From an uncultured Christensenellaceae bacterium (lineage in GTDB: Bacteria > Bacillota_A > Clostridia > Christensenellales > UBA3700), in the NCBI GenBank assembly GCA_944381335.1, contig CALWKT010000078.1, forward strand, positions 1 through 18,283: a DNA stretch of 18,283 nt, written 5' to 3'. Position 1 is the stretch's first letter, and every line of letters starts with the position of its first letter. A program made the translations under genes and the position numbers. Under the pieces are notes generated by a model. The model was not told the DNA's origin. It did not search any database and was given only the letters and a program-made list of their open reading frames with translations. This document shows positions 8,848 to 14,780 of the stretch, one piece after another.

Positions 8848-8857
8848 CGAGGTAATT

Positions 8858-9868
8858 ATGGAAAAAAAGAATGACGACAATAAGGCAAAGGAAAAATCCG
8901 CGCTTATTGACGACGCCATTGCCAAGATCGAGAAACAGTACGGCAAAGGCTCGATAATGAAACTAGGCGACGAGAGCGTCATGAAGGTCGACACGTTTAG
9001 TTCGGGTTGCCTTACGCTCGATATGGCTCTCGGCATAGGCGGATGGCCGCGCGGAAGGATAATAGAGATCTACGGACCTGAGTCTTCCGGTAAGACCACC
9101 GTCGCGCTTCACGCGATCGCTTCCTGCCAACAGGGCGGCGGGATCGCTGCGTTCATCGACGCTGAGCACGCGCTTGATCCGGTATATGCAGAGCATCTCG
9201 GCGTTGACGTAAAGAACCTTTACGTTTCTCAGCCTGACGACGGAGAACAGGCGCTCAACATTGCCGAAACGCTTGTCAGAAGCAATTCTATCGACCTGAT
9301 AGTGATAGACTCGGTTGCGGCGCTCACTCCGAGAGCGGAAATCGACGGCGAGATGGGACAGAGCTCCGTCGGCGTACAGGCAAGGCTGATGTCTCAGGCG
9401 CTCAGAAAGCTGACCGGCATCATCAGCAAGAGTAACACCTGCATCATTTTCATCAACCAGATCAGAGAGAAGGTGGGCGTTATGTTCGCCAATCCCGAGA
9501 CCACTCCCGGTGGCCGTGCGCTCAGGTTCGGAGCAAGCATAAGAGTTGAAGTGAGAAAGGGCGACACTCTCAAGGACGGCACCGAGTTCGTCGGCAACCA
9601 TACCAAGGCTAAAGTGGTGAAGAACAAGCTTGCGCCTCCGTTCCGCACCGCTGAATTCGACATCATTTTCGGCAAGGGCATTTCTCAGGCAGGTTGCGTG
9701 CTCGACGTGGCGATTGAGAAGAAGATCATCGTCAAGAGCGGTTCCTGGTTCAGCTATAATGACGAAAAGATCGGACAGGGCAGAGACAACACGGTCAGAT
9801 ATCTCGAGGACAATCCCGAGCTTATGGCTGAAATCAAGGAGAAAATTCTCTCCTCAAACGCGCAATAA
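8858..9868 (+). CDS. recA: Recombinase RecA
   Basis: The ATP-dependent strand-exchange protein of homologous recombination and co-protease for SOS induction. Walker A is GPESSGKT (73-80) and the Walker B region is [15 protein letters not shown]. The DNA-binding loop segments [20 protein letters not shown] and [13 protein letters not shown] are intact. At 336 residues it is a little shorter than many RecA proteins because the acidic C-terminal tail is brief. The ATG lies 10 nt after the cinA stop with AACGAGGT in front. No LexA-type operator and no separate promoter are visible in the gap, so transcription probably comes from further up the operon. Confidence 0.98.
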   Translation: MEKKNDDNKAKEKSALIDDAIAKIEKQYGKGSIMKLGDESVMKVDTFSSGCLTLDMALGIGGWPRGRIIEIYGPESSGKTTVALHAIASCQQGGGIAAFIDAEHALDPVYAEHLGVDVKNLYVSQPDDGEQALNIAETLVRSNSIDLIVIDSVAALTPRAEIDGEMGQSSVGVQARLMSQALRKLTGIISKSNTCIIFINQIREKVGVMFANPETTPGGRALRFGASIRVEVRKGDTLKDGTEFVGNHTKAKVVKNKLAPPFRTAEFDIIFGKGISQAGCVLDVAIEKKIIVKSGSWFSYNDEKIGQGRDNTVRYLEDNPELMAEIKEKILSSNAQ

Positions 9869-9899
9869 ATGCCGGATTGTTTAAAAGTTCGGATTTACA

Positions 9900-9929
9900 T
9901 TGACAACGCGCGTAAAATAACGTTATAAT
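9900..9929 (+). promoter_or_regulatory. Consensus sigma-A promoter for rny
   Basis: TTGACA (9900-9905), an 18-bp spacer and TATAAT (9924-9929): both hexamers are perfect. Transcription would begin near 9936, so rny has a strong promoter of its own separate from the recA operon. Confidence 0.85.
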
Positions 9930-9939
9930 AAGACAATAC

Positions 9940-9954
9940 CCCGGTAACTCCGGG
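9940..9954 (+). promoter_or_regulatory. Stem-loop at the very 5' end of the rny transcript
   Basis: CCCGG (9940-9944) pairs with CCGGG (9950-9954) around a 5-nt loop, a few nucleotides from the predicted transcript start near 9936. Short 5' hairpins can protect mRNA from 5'-end-dependent decay; a role here is only inferred. Confidence 0.4.
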
Positions 9955-9991
9955 TGTGTGATACTTAAAAATTGAATAACAGGAGGTTTGA

Positions 9992-11596
9992 ATGTTAAGC
10001 AGTAACACAGGCTTGACTTTACTCCCTGGGGCGGGAATTTCCGGCGGAATAGCGGCTGTAATAGCAATTGCTACGGCTGTTGTCGGAGTTGCAATCGGTT
10101 TGGTAGTGTACAGATTTTACGTCCATCGCACGATCGGCGGCGTAAAGCGTGAATGCGACACGATGAAAGAAAAAGCACAGATCGAAGCAAACGGCATCCT
10201 CGAAGGAGCAAAGGCAATAAAGGAAGAGCAGCAAAGACTGCGTCATGAACTGGACAGGGAGATCAAGCAGAAAAGAGACGAGAACTCCAGGACAGAGCAA
10301 AGACTCTCGCAGAGAGAAGATCAGCTTGTAAAACGCGAACTTTCCATTGACAAGAAGTCAGATCTGATCGACGAAAGAAAGAAACAGATCGAACAGAAGG
10401 AAAGCGAGATCGAAAAGCTCGAAAACGAAGTGCGGAATGCGCATACCGTCATGGTACAGGAACTTGAAAAGGTTTCCGGCATGACTCAGGGCGAAGCGAA
10501 AGAAGTATTGATCCGGGAAATGGTCGACGAAGCGAGAAAAGACGCAGAAGTAAAGGTCAGGGAGATAGAACAGCAAGCCAAGGAAGAAGCCGACAAAAAG
10601 GCTAAAAACATTGTGGGTATGGCGCTTCAGAGATGCGCTGTGGATCACGCTTCGGAAATTGCTGTTTCTGTCGTATCACTTCCCAACGAAGACATGAAAG
10701 GCAGGCTTATCGGCAGGGTCGGCAGAAATATCCGTTCGATTGAAAATTGTACGGGCGTTGACCTTATAATCGACGATACTCCGGACGTCGTGACCATCTC
10801 GGGCTTTGATCCGGTAAGGCGCGAAATTGCGAGACTTACGATCGAAAAACTCGTTTCAGACGGCAGAATACATCCCGCAAGGATTGAAGAAACCGTCGAA
10901 AAGGTCAAAAAAGAGATGGACGCGCAGATCAAGGAAGCGGGCGAAAACGCAGCGTTCGACGCAAATATTTACGGTTTGCATCCCGAGTTGATAAAACTTC
11001 TCGGCAGACTGAAATACCGCACCAGCTACGGTCAGAACGTTCTCAATCATTCTCTCGAGGTTTGCTTCCTCGCAGGTATGATGGCTTCTGAACTGGGCGC
11101 AGACGTCAAAGTAGCCAAGAGAGCAGGACTTCTTCACGACATAGGTAAATCGGTTGACCACGAATTTGAAGGCACTCACGTTTCGATAGGCGTTGAGCTT
11201 GCAAAAAAATTCAAAGAAAACCGCGCAGTCATACACGCGATCGAGGCGCATCACGGCGACGTGGAACCGCAGACTCTCGAAGCGATCATCGTTCAGGCGG
11301 CAGACTCCGTTTCAGGCGCAAGACCCGGAGCGAGAAGAGAATCGATCGAAAATTACGTCAAGAGACTTGAAAAACTTGAAAGTCTCGCCAATTCTTTCGA
11401 CGGCGTGGAAACGTCGTATGCGATCCAGGCGGGCAGAGAGATCAGAGTCATCGTGAAACCCGAAGAAGTCGACGATTCCAAGACAATGTTCATGGCAAAG
11501 GAGATCGCCAAGAAACTTGAAGCTGAACTGGAATATCCGGGACAGATCAAAGTCAACGTGATAAGAGAAGTAAGACGTGTTGAATACGCGAAATAA
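9992..11596 (+). CDS. rny: Ribonuclease Y
   Basis: A membrane-anchored endoribonuclease that starts mRNA decay in many Firmicutes. In order, the 534 residues show an N-terminal membrane helix (about 10-35), a long charged coiled coil (about 45-210) with many E/K/Q residues, a KH RNA-binding domain with the GxxG loop G241-R-V-G244, and an HD hydrolase domain with H382-D383 in LLHDIGK, followed by EAHHGD and [14 protein letters not shown]. The KH loop usually reads GREG; here Val243 replaces the Glu. The ATG at 9992 follows AGGAGG (9981-9986). A consensus promoter precedes the gene and an intrinsic terminator follows, so it is monocistronic. In B. subtilis ymdB and spoVS follow; neither is present here. 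Confidence 0.97.
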   Translation: MLSSNTGLTLLPGAGISGGIAAVIAIATAVVGVAIGLVVYRFYVHRTIGGVKRECDTMKEKAQIEANGILEGAKAIKEEQQRLRHELDREIKQKRDENSRTEQRLSQREDQLVKRELSIDKKSDLIDERKKQIEQKESEIEKLENEVRNAHTVMVQELEKVSGMTQGEAKEVLIREMVDEARKDAEVKVREIEQQAKEEADKKAKNIVGMALQRCAVDHASEIAVSVVSLPNEDMKGRLIGRVGRNIRSIENCTGVDLIIDDTPDVVTISGFDPVRREIARLTIEKLVSDGRIHPARIEETVEKVKKEMDAQIKEAGENAAFDANIYGLHPELIKLLGRLKYRTSYGQNVLNHSLEVCFLAGMMASELGADVKVAKRAGLLHDIGKSVDHEFEGTHVSIGVELAKKFKENRAVIHAIEAHHGDVEPQTLEAIIVQAADSVSGARPGARRESIENYVKRLEKLESLANSFDGVETSYAIQAGREIRVIVKPEEVDDSKTMFMAKEIAKKLEAELEYPGQIKVNVIREVRRVEYAK

Positions 11597-11618
11597 CAAT
11601 CTTTCAGACAGCAAGAAT

Positions 11619-11644
11619 GCGGACGGGAAACCGTCCGCTTTTTT
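11619..11644 (+). terminator. Intrinsic terminator after rny
   Basis: An 8-bp GC-rich stem, GCGGACGG (11619-11626) with CCGTCCGC (11631-11638), closed by a GAAA tetraloop and followed by six T. This is the strongest terminator in the window. Confidence 0.93.
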
Positions 11645-11831
11645 GTTGCAATCGAAACGTTAAGAACTTTTCGGCGGTGTTGTACGCGCTTCTTATGCAA
11701 AGTTATTTGAAATTATGCGGCTTGAAACTGATGCTACCTCAGGCGATGATTTTTAGTGAGTATTTCGGAAACCTATGGCGTAAAACAAAAAAAGGCTTCA
11801 CGTTATACGATCTTCTGTTGTAGTGTTATGT

Positions 11832-11960
11832 GCGCTGATTATACTGCGCCTTAAAAAATTTTCGTTGACGAGAACTAAAAATGCGGTACAATCAGCATTA
11901 TTTTGGTGGAGGTTACGTTCTTCTGATGTGACTTTTAAGCGTTGATTATGCTGTGCTTTA
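11832..11960. repeat. Two diverged 22-bp copies (11832-11853 and 11939-11960)
   Basis: Both copies begin GCGYTGATTATR and end CTGYGCYTTA, matching at 18 of 22 positions. All four differences are transitions. The copies lie 107 bp apart in the same orientation and flank the promoter-like site at 11865-11892. Confidence 0.55.
11865..11892 (+). promoter_or_regulatory. Promoter-like site with no gene behind it
   Basis: TTGACG (11865-11870), a 16-bp spacer and TACAAT (11887-11892), then GGTGGAGG (11905-11912), which would serve as a ribosome binding site. The nearest downstream ATG (11926) is followed at once by TGA. Either a gene has been lost here or the site drives a non-coding RNA. Confidence 0.45.
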
Positions 11961-11967
11961 CTGACTT

Positions 11968-12093
11968 TTACATTGCCTCAATGAGAACAGCTTGTGCAAT
12001 ACAAGCGATTTTCAATCTCTCCGGAGACATCGTGAAATTCTTGTAAGACTCAATGAGTACTTTTTTTGCTACGCTTGGATAACTTCTTTTCAA
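11968..12093 (-). CDS. Possible 41-residue small protein of unknown function
   Basis: A short ORF starting at TTG 12093, preceded 8 nt upstream by AAAGGCGG, one base from a full Shine-Dalgarno sequence. The residues look protein-like: a basic start (KRSYP), then two amphipathic helices rich in K, E, I, L and A around an FTMSPERL turn (20-27). The codons resemble those of neighbouring genes. The frame stays open upstream for about seven more codons before a stop. I do not recognise a family. It may be a real small protein or the remnant end of a longer lost gene. The overlapping possible RNA unit lies on the other strand. Confidence 0.3.
   Translation of the reverse strand: MKRSYPSVAKKVLIESYKNFTMSPERLKIACIAQAVLIEAM
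12046..12067 (+). terminator. Weak terminator-like hairpin with a T run
   Basis: ACTC (12048-12051) pairs with GAGT (12055-12058) around AAT, with two further pairs (AG/CT) outside a one-base bulge, then seven T (12061-12067). With the promoter-like site at 11865 it would bound a transcript of about 165 nt. Confidence 0.3.
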
Positions 12094-12111
12094 TCTGATT
12101 ACCGCCGCCTT

Positions 12112-12161
12112 TATTTTTTAATTAAAACGCATCAGCTATTTTTTAATTAAAACACATCCGC
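12112..12161. repeat. 25-bp tandem duplication
   Basis: Two adjacent 25-bp units (12112-12136 and 12137-12161) share an exact 17-bp core, TATTTTTTAATTAAAAC, and differ at only two of the remaining eight positions. Confidence 0.85.
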
Positions 12162-12343
12162 ATAATGCACTGTTAAGTACTTGTTATTACTGTGGCATTT
12201 GAGCTTGTTTGATATTATATAACAGATTTCAGTCTGCATTTCTTTTTGTATTTCTTTCAGCATTTCACTCTGCATTTCATTCAGCGTTTCATTCAGCGTT
12301 TCAGTCCGGTATACCGTAGTACATTCAGCATATCAGTCAGCAT
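12147..12343 (-). pseudogene. Possible frameshifted remnant of a repeat-containing coding sequence
   Basis: Read on the minus strand from the ATG at 12343, the 12-bp repeats encode four-residue units such as MLTD and MLN. After an irregular 8-bp step the frame changes, and units of the type TLNE, MQSE, MLKE and IQKE follow, then about 25 unrelated residues to a stop at 12147-12149. Treating the short step as a 4-bp deletion in one repeat restores a single frame. There is no ribosome binding site. I infer a decayed charged, helical repeat protein; simple repeat expansion without coding history is the alternative. Confidence 0.3.
12227..12342. repeat. 12-bp degenerate tandem repeat array, nine copies
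   Basis: The plus-strand unit is close to TTTCANTCWGCA. Seven copies run without gaps from 12227 to 12310 (exactly 7 x 12 bp), then an irregular 8-bp piece (12311-12318), then two more copies (12319-12330 and 12331-12342). Two neighbouring copies (12275-12298) are identical. Confidence 0.85.
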
Positions 12344-12442
12344 TAATTACAATTAATATGCTTAAAACAACAAAAGTCCTTGCTTGCTAAATATCTGTTT
12401 TCACAATCTTATGGATAAAGAGACAAGATGCCCCGGCGCATA

Positions 12443-13060
12443 CTAAAGCAGGATCAGTGCAACGAGCCACGGCATTATTACGCATACGACAAGACACAGA
12501 GCGGTAAAACAGAGCAGCAACGCGGCATAGTGCGACAGCAATTCTGTTATTGATCCGGTACAGGTCACCGTCGCGCTTTTTGCCGTCCAGTATCGGCTCG
12601 CAAAGCCTGTTGCCACAACGCAGATCGTCATATACCCGAGACAAAGCGGCAGATAAAAAAATATTGCCGTAAAGATACCGTCCACAAGAGCAACGTTTGC
12701 CGCGCCAACGAAACACAGCCCGAATCTGTATCCCAGAAATGCCGTCCATACAAAAGTCAGCGCGCTGAAATACTTTTTGAACACGCAGGTGAAGTTCACG
12801 GTAAGAGTTGCAAGCGCGAGAAGAAAGAATTTGAAAAAAGTTGAAAATTTGCCGTACTCTGCGGTTTTCAATGCGGAAAACACATTGAGTTTGAAATATT
12901 CTTCTCCGAATCTGACCGCAACGACAATGCCCAGCAGAATTCCGGTCAGACAAGACGAGCAGACAATGGCTATCAATGACGAATGTTCTTCAACAAACGC
13001 TGATACGCAGTTTTTAAGATAATTCAAATTGAGAAAAAACTTCTTCTTTCCGGTCCGCAT
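12443..13060 (-). CDS. SpoIIM-like multi-pass membrane protein
   Basis: A 205-residue, strongly hydrophobic protein with about five membrane segments (about 26-48, 74-95, 99-122, 126-155, 178-203) after a basic start. Length and topology fit SpoIIM, a subunit of the SpoIID-M-P engulfment complex, as does the order of segments including GYRFGLCF and the FFYLP turn. Context adds weight: in B. subtilis spoIIM lies in the block that also holds drm (deoB), dacF and lysA. No ribosome binding site precedes the ATG at 13060, and an in-frame TAG 9 nt before the ATG excludes a longer reading. The ATG lies in an inverted repeat. Start and stop spacing suggest co-transcription with the Spo0A-like gene 70 nt upstream. 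The SpoIIM name rests on topology plus context, so it is moderate. Confidence 0.55.
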   Translation of the reverse strand: MRTGKKKFFLNLNYLKNCVSAFVEEHSSLIAIVCSSCLTGILLGIVVAVRFGEEYFKLNVFSALKTAEYGKFSTFFKFFLLALATLTVNFTCVFKKYFSALTFVWTAFLGYRFGLCFVGAANVALVDGIFTAIFFYLPLCLGYMTICVVATGFASRYWTAKSATVTCTGSITELLSHYAALLLCFTALCLVVCVIMPWLVALILL

Positions 13061-13080
13061 AGTAAATTTCTATGCGCCGG
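13050..13080 (-). promoter_or_regulatory. Inverted repeat enclosing the SpoIIM-like start codon
   Basis: CGCATAG (13056-13062) pairs perfectly with CTATGCG (13070-13076) around 7 nt, and CCGG arms (13050-13053 and 13077-13080) extend the stem past a 2-nt bulge. In the minus-strand mRNA the ATG (13060-13058) would be inside the stem. Confidence 0.5.
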
Positions 13081-13092
13081 GATCAGACTTTA

Positions 13093-13101
13093 TGCGACAA
13101 A
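13093..13101 (-). promoter_or_regulatory. Spo0A-box-like site upstream of the SpoIIM-like gene
   Basis: On the minus strand it reads TTTGTCGCA, an 8 of 9 match to the 0A box TTTGTCRAA, 33 bp before the SpoIIM-like ATG and just behind the Spo0A-like gene. One such match is weak evidence by itself. Confidence 0.3.
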
Positions 13102-13130
13102 TTACGCGTTCTTAGAAAACGACCAGGCGA

Positions 13131-13487
13131 TTAAAACATCGCAGTCTGAACAGAATATCTGATTTTTTCGCACGACTGCATTATGAATTGCTTTGCCGTC
13201 GGTTTGCCTTTTTCTGTGTCGATAGTGTTGCCGAATTCTCCGTAAAGCGCGTCTATGTCGCCGTCAAGCCACGCTTTGGAAATACAGTTCTGAATGTTTT
13301 TGTCCACGCAGTCCGTGCACGTGCCGTATTTTTCCGAAACAAGTCTGTAACCGACGTATTTAAGCGGAAGTATCTCGATGCCGTTGAGTTCGGCTTCGAT
13401 AAGATCGACAAGATAGCGATAGCCCTTGCAGGACGGCTTTACGCCCAACGAAAGCAGATAACCGGAGATTTCGCGTTTGAAGTTCAT
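13131..13487 (-). CDS. Orphan Spo0A C-terminal (DNA-binding) domain protein
   Basis: A 118-residue protein that aligns by eye over nearly its whole length with the effector domain of Spo0A. It shows LGVKPSCKGYRYL (14-26; B. subtilis IGVPAHIKGYLYL), EKYGT, then the recognition-helix region ending in KAW (56-73), DGDIDALYGEFGNTI (75-89) and GKPTAKQFI (94-102). The phosphoacceptor receiver domain of full Spo0A (about 267 residues) is absent, so phosphorelay control is impossible in the usual way. In the recognition helix the Arg, Glu, Arg and His positions of B. subtilis are replaced (Cys, Asp, Gln, Asn), so its target may differ. The ATG at 13487 lies exactly 6 bp after a TATAAT box. A TTG two codons upstream is the only alternative, and a TAG blocks anything longer. 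It is divergent from deoB. Confidence 0.75.
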   Translation of the reverse strand: MNFKREISGYLLSLGVKPSCKGYRYLVDLIEAELNGIEILPLKYVGYRLVSEKYGTCTDCVDKNIQNCISKAWLDGDIDALYGEFGNTIDTEKGKPTAKQFIMQSCEKIRYSVQTAMF

Positions 13488-13493
13488 ATGCAA

Positions 13494-13521
13494 ATTATAC
13501 TACCTGACCGTGCGCGTAAAA
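13494..13521 (-). promoter_or_regulatory. Promoter for the Spo0A-like gene, predicted leaderless
   Basis: On the minus strand TATAAT occupies 13499-13494 and the ATG begins at 13487, so the usual start distance puts the first transcribed base at or next to the A of ATG. The -35 region is weak (TTTTAC, 13521-13516, spacer 16), which could mean activator dependence. Confidence 0.55.
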
Positions 13522-13568
13522 CTGCATATACTGTCAGAAAAGCGGAAAAAAGACGGGATAAAGCGGAC

Positions 13569-13589
13569 GCGTATATTGAAAAAATACGC
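13569..13589. promoter_or_regulatory. Inverted repeat flanking the deoB -35 box (possible operator)
   Basis: GCGTAT (13569-13574) and ATACGC (13584-13589) are perfect inverted arms around the TTGAAA -35 hexamer at 13576-13581. A repressor bound here would block the promoter. No regulator gene for it is evident in the window. Confidence 0.4.
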
Positions 13590-13604
13590 AAATAATGATA
13601 TAAT
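13576..13604 (+). promoter_or_regulatory. Strong promoter for deoB, predicted leaderless
   Basis: TTGAAA (13576-13581), a 17-bp spacer ending in the extended -10 element TGA, and TATAAT (13599-13604). Only 6 bp separate the -10 box from the ATG at 13611, so transcription should begin at the start codon. Confidence 0.75.
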
Positions 13605-13610
13605 ATTTTT

Positions 13611-14765
13611 ATGAAAACGTGTTATCTGATAGTGCTGGACAGCCTCGGGATCGGCGGAGCCGCAGACGCGGCGGATTTTGCCGACGAGGGCAGCAATACA
13701 TACAAGGCGATATATCCCTTTCTGAACACGCCTTGTCTGCGTTCGCTCGGCTTTGACAACATAGACGGGCTTGATTTCGCCGTGCCGGTGAAAAATCCGC
13801 TTGCAAGTTTCGCAAGGCTCGCGGAAAGGTCAAGAGGTAAAGACACGACGACCGGACATTACGAGATCGCAGGGCTTGTCGTCAGGTCTCCGCACCCGGT
13901 TTATCCTCAAGGTTTTCCTGACAATATCGTAAAAAAACTCTGCGAAGCGTGGGGCGTAAGCGGCGTGCTGGGCAACAAGGCGGCAAGCGGCACCGAAATA
14001 ATAAAGGAACTCGGTCAGGAGCATCTGAGAACGGGACTTCCGATCGTCTATACGTCTGCGGACAGCGTGCTTCAGGTCGCCGCGAGCGTGGATACCTTCG
14101 GGCTTGACAGGCTTTACGACTGCTGCGAAAAAGCAAGAAGGATAATGTGCGGCAAGGACAGCGTGGGCAGGATTATCGCGCGCCCGTTTTCGAGAGACGC
14201 TTCCGGCAATTTCTACCGCACTCCCGACAGACGCGATTACGCGCTTTTACCGCCGGCAAAAACTGTTTTGAACGCGCTTTCCGAAAGCGGTATCGACGTT
14301 GTGTCCGTCGGCAAAATAAAGGACATTTTCTGCGGATCCGGCATTACAAAGGCAATACCTGCCCACGGCAATAAAGAAGTCGGAGAAGGGATTCTGAATT
14401 TCAAGCCTGAAAAAGATTCTCTTGTATTTGCGAATTTCGTGGATTTCGATATGCTTTACGGGCACAGGAACGACGTCAAAGGATACGCAGATTGCCTGAA
14501 CGCGTTCGACAAGATATTGCCTGATATTCTGGGTAAGATCGGAGGCAACGATATGCTGATAATTACCGCGGATCACGGTTGCGACCCGTCAACGCCTTCA
14601 ACCGATCACTCAAGAGAAAACGTGCCGCTTATCGTTTACAGAAAGTGTGAAAAAGCAAAAGATCTCGGCACGATCGAAGGGTTTTACTATATAGCAAATA
14701 AAATTGCAGACTTTTTCGGCGTGCCGTATGAAGTAAAAGAAGTGGACGCCGCACCAAACCTGTAA
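13611..14765 (+). CDS. deoB: Phosphopentomutase
   Basis: An alkaline-phosphatase-superfamily metalloenzyme that interconverts (deoxy)ribose 1- and 5-phosphate in nucleoside breakdown and salvage. The 384 residues are close to the family norm of about 390. It opens with the metal-site strand YLIVLDSLGIGG (D10). It carries the active-site threonine segment GKDTTTGHYE (76-85) and ends with the second metal cluster ADHGCD (D321, H322) and TDHSRE (D332, H333). The start is fixed because the family's first strand begins at residue 4. There is no Shine-Dalgarno sequence; a TATAAT box sits 6 bp upstream. In B. subtilis drm is followed by pupG and dacF; here a small ORF replaces pupG. Confidence 0.95.
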   Translation: MKTCYLIVLDSLGIGGAADAADFADEGSNTYKAIYPFLNTPCLRSLGFDNIDGLDFAVPVKNPLASFARLAERSRGKDTTTGHYEIAGLVVRSPHPVYPQGFPDNIVKKLCEAWGVSGVLGNKAASGTEIIKELGQEHLRTGLPIVYTSADSVLQVAASVDTFGLDRLYDCCEKARRIMCGKDSVGRIIARPFSRDASGNFYRTPDRRDYALLPPAKTVLNALSESGIDVVSVGKIKDIFCGSGITKAIPAHGNKEVGEGILNFKPEKDSLVFANFVDFDMLYGHRNDVKGYADCLNAFDKILPDILGKIGGNDMLIITADHGCDPSTPSTDHSRENVPLIVYRKCEKAKDLGTIEGFYYIANKIADFFGVPYEVKEVDAAPNL

Positions 14766-14780
14766 ACGGAGAAAAATTTA

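Larger units (their letters stand above)
11645..12442. other. Gene-poor, low-GC segment with decayed repeats
   Basis: About 800 bp between the rny terminator and the SpoIIM-like gene, clearly richer in A and T than the flanking genes. It contains no ORF that looks like a normal gene. I see a promoter-like site followed by a Shine-Dalgarno-like sequence but no reading frame, two diverged 22-bp copies, a 25-bp tandem duplication, a 12-bp repeat array, a 41-codon ORF on the minus strand and a weak inverted repeat (12339-12362). It looks like decaying DNA from a former gene or element and not simply a spacer. It could also hide a small RNA. Confidence 0.6.

Noticed and set aside
8790..8857. LexA/SOS operator before recA
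   Set aside because: No palindrome of the GAAC-N4-GTTC type is present in the cinA-recA junction.
11617..11823. 68-codon plus-strand frame after rny
   Set aside because: It starts inside the rny terminator, has no ribosome binding site at any ATG and no recognisable motif.
12227..12342. Possible CRISPR array
   Set aside because: The 12-bp units are contiguous with no spacers and are degenerate; no cas gene is nearby.
12387..12953. Alternative minus-strand frame overlapping the SpoIIM-like gene
   Set aside because: Arg/Cys-rich residues without membrane segments; the other frame gives a coherent five-helix membrane protein.
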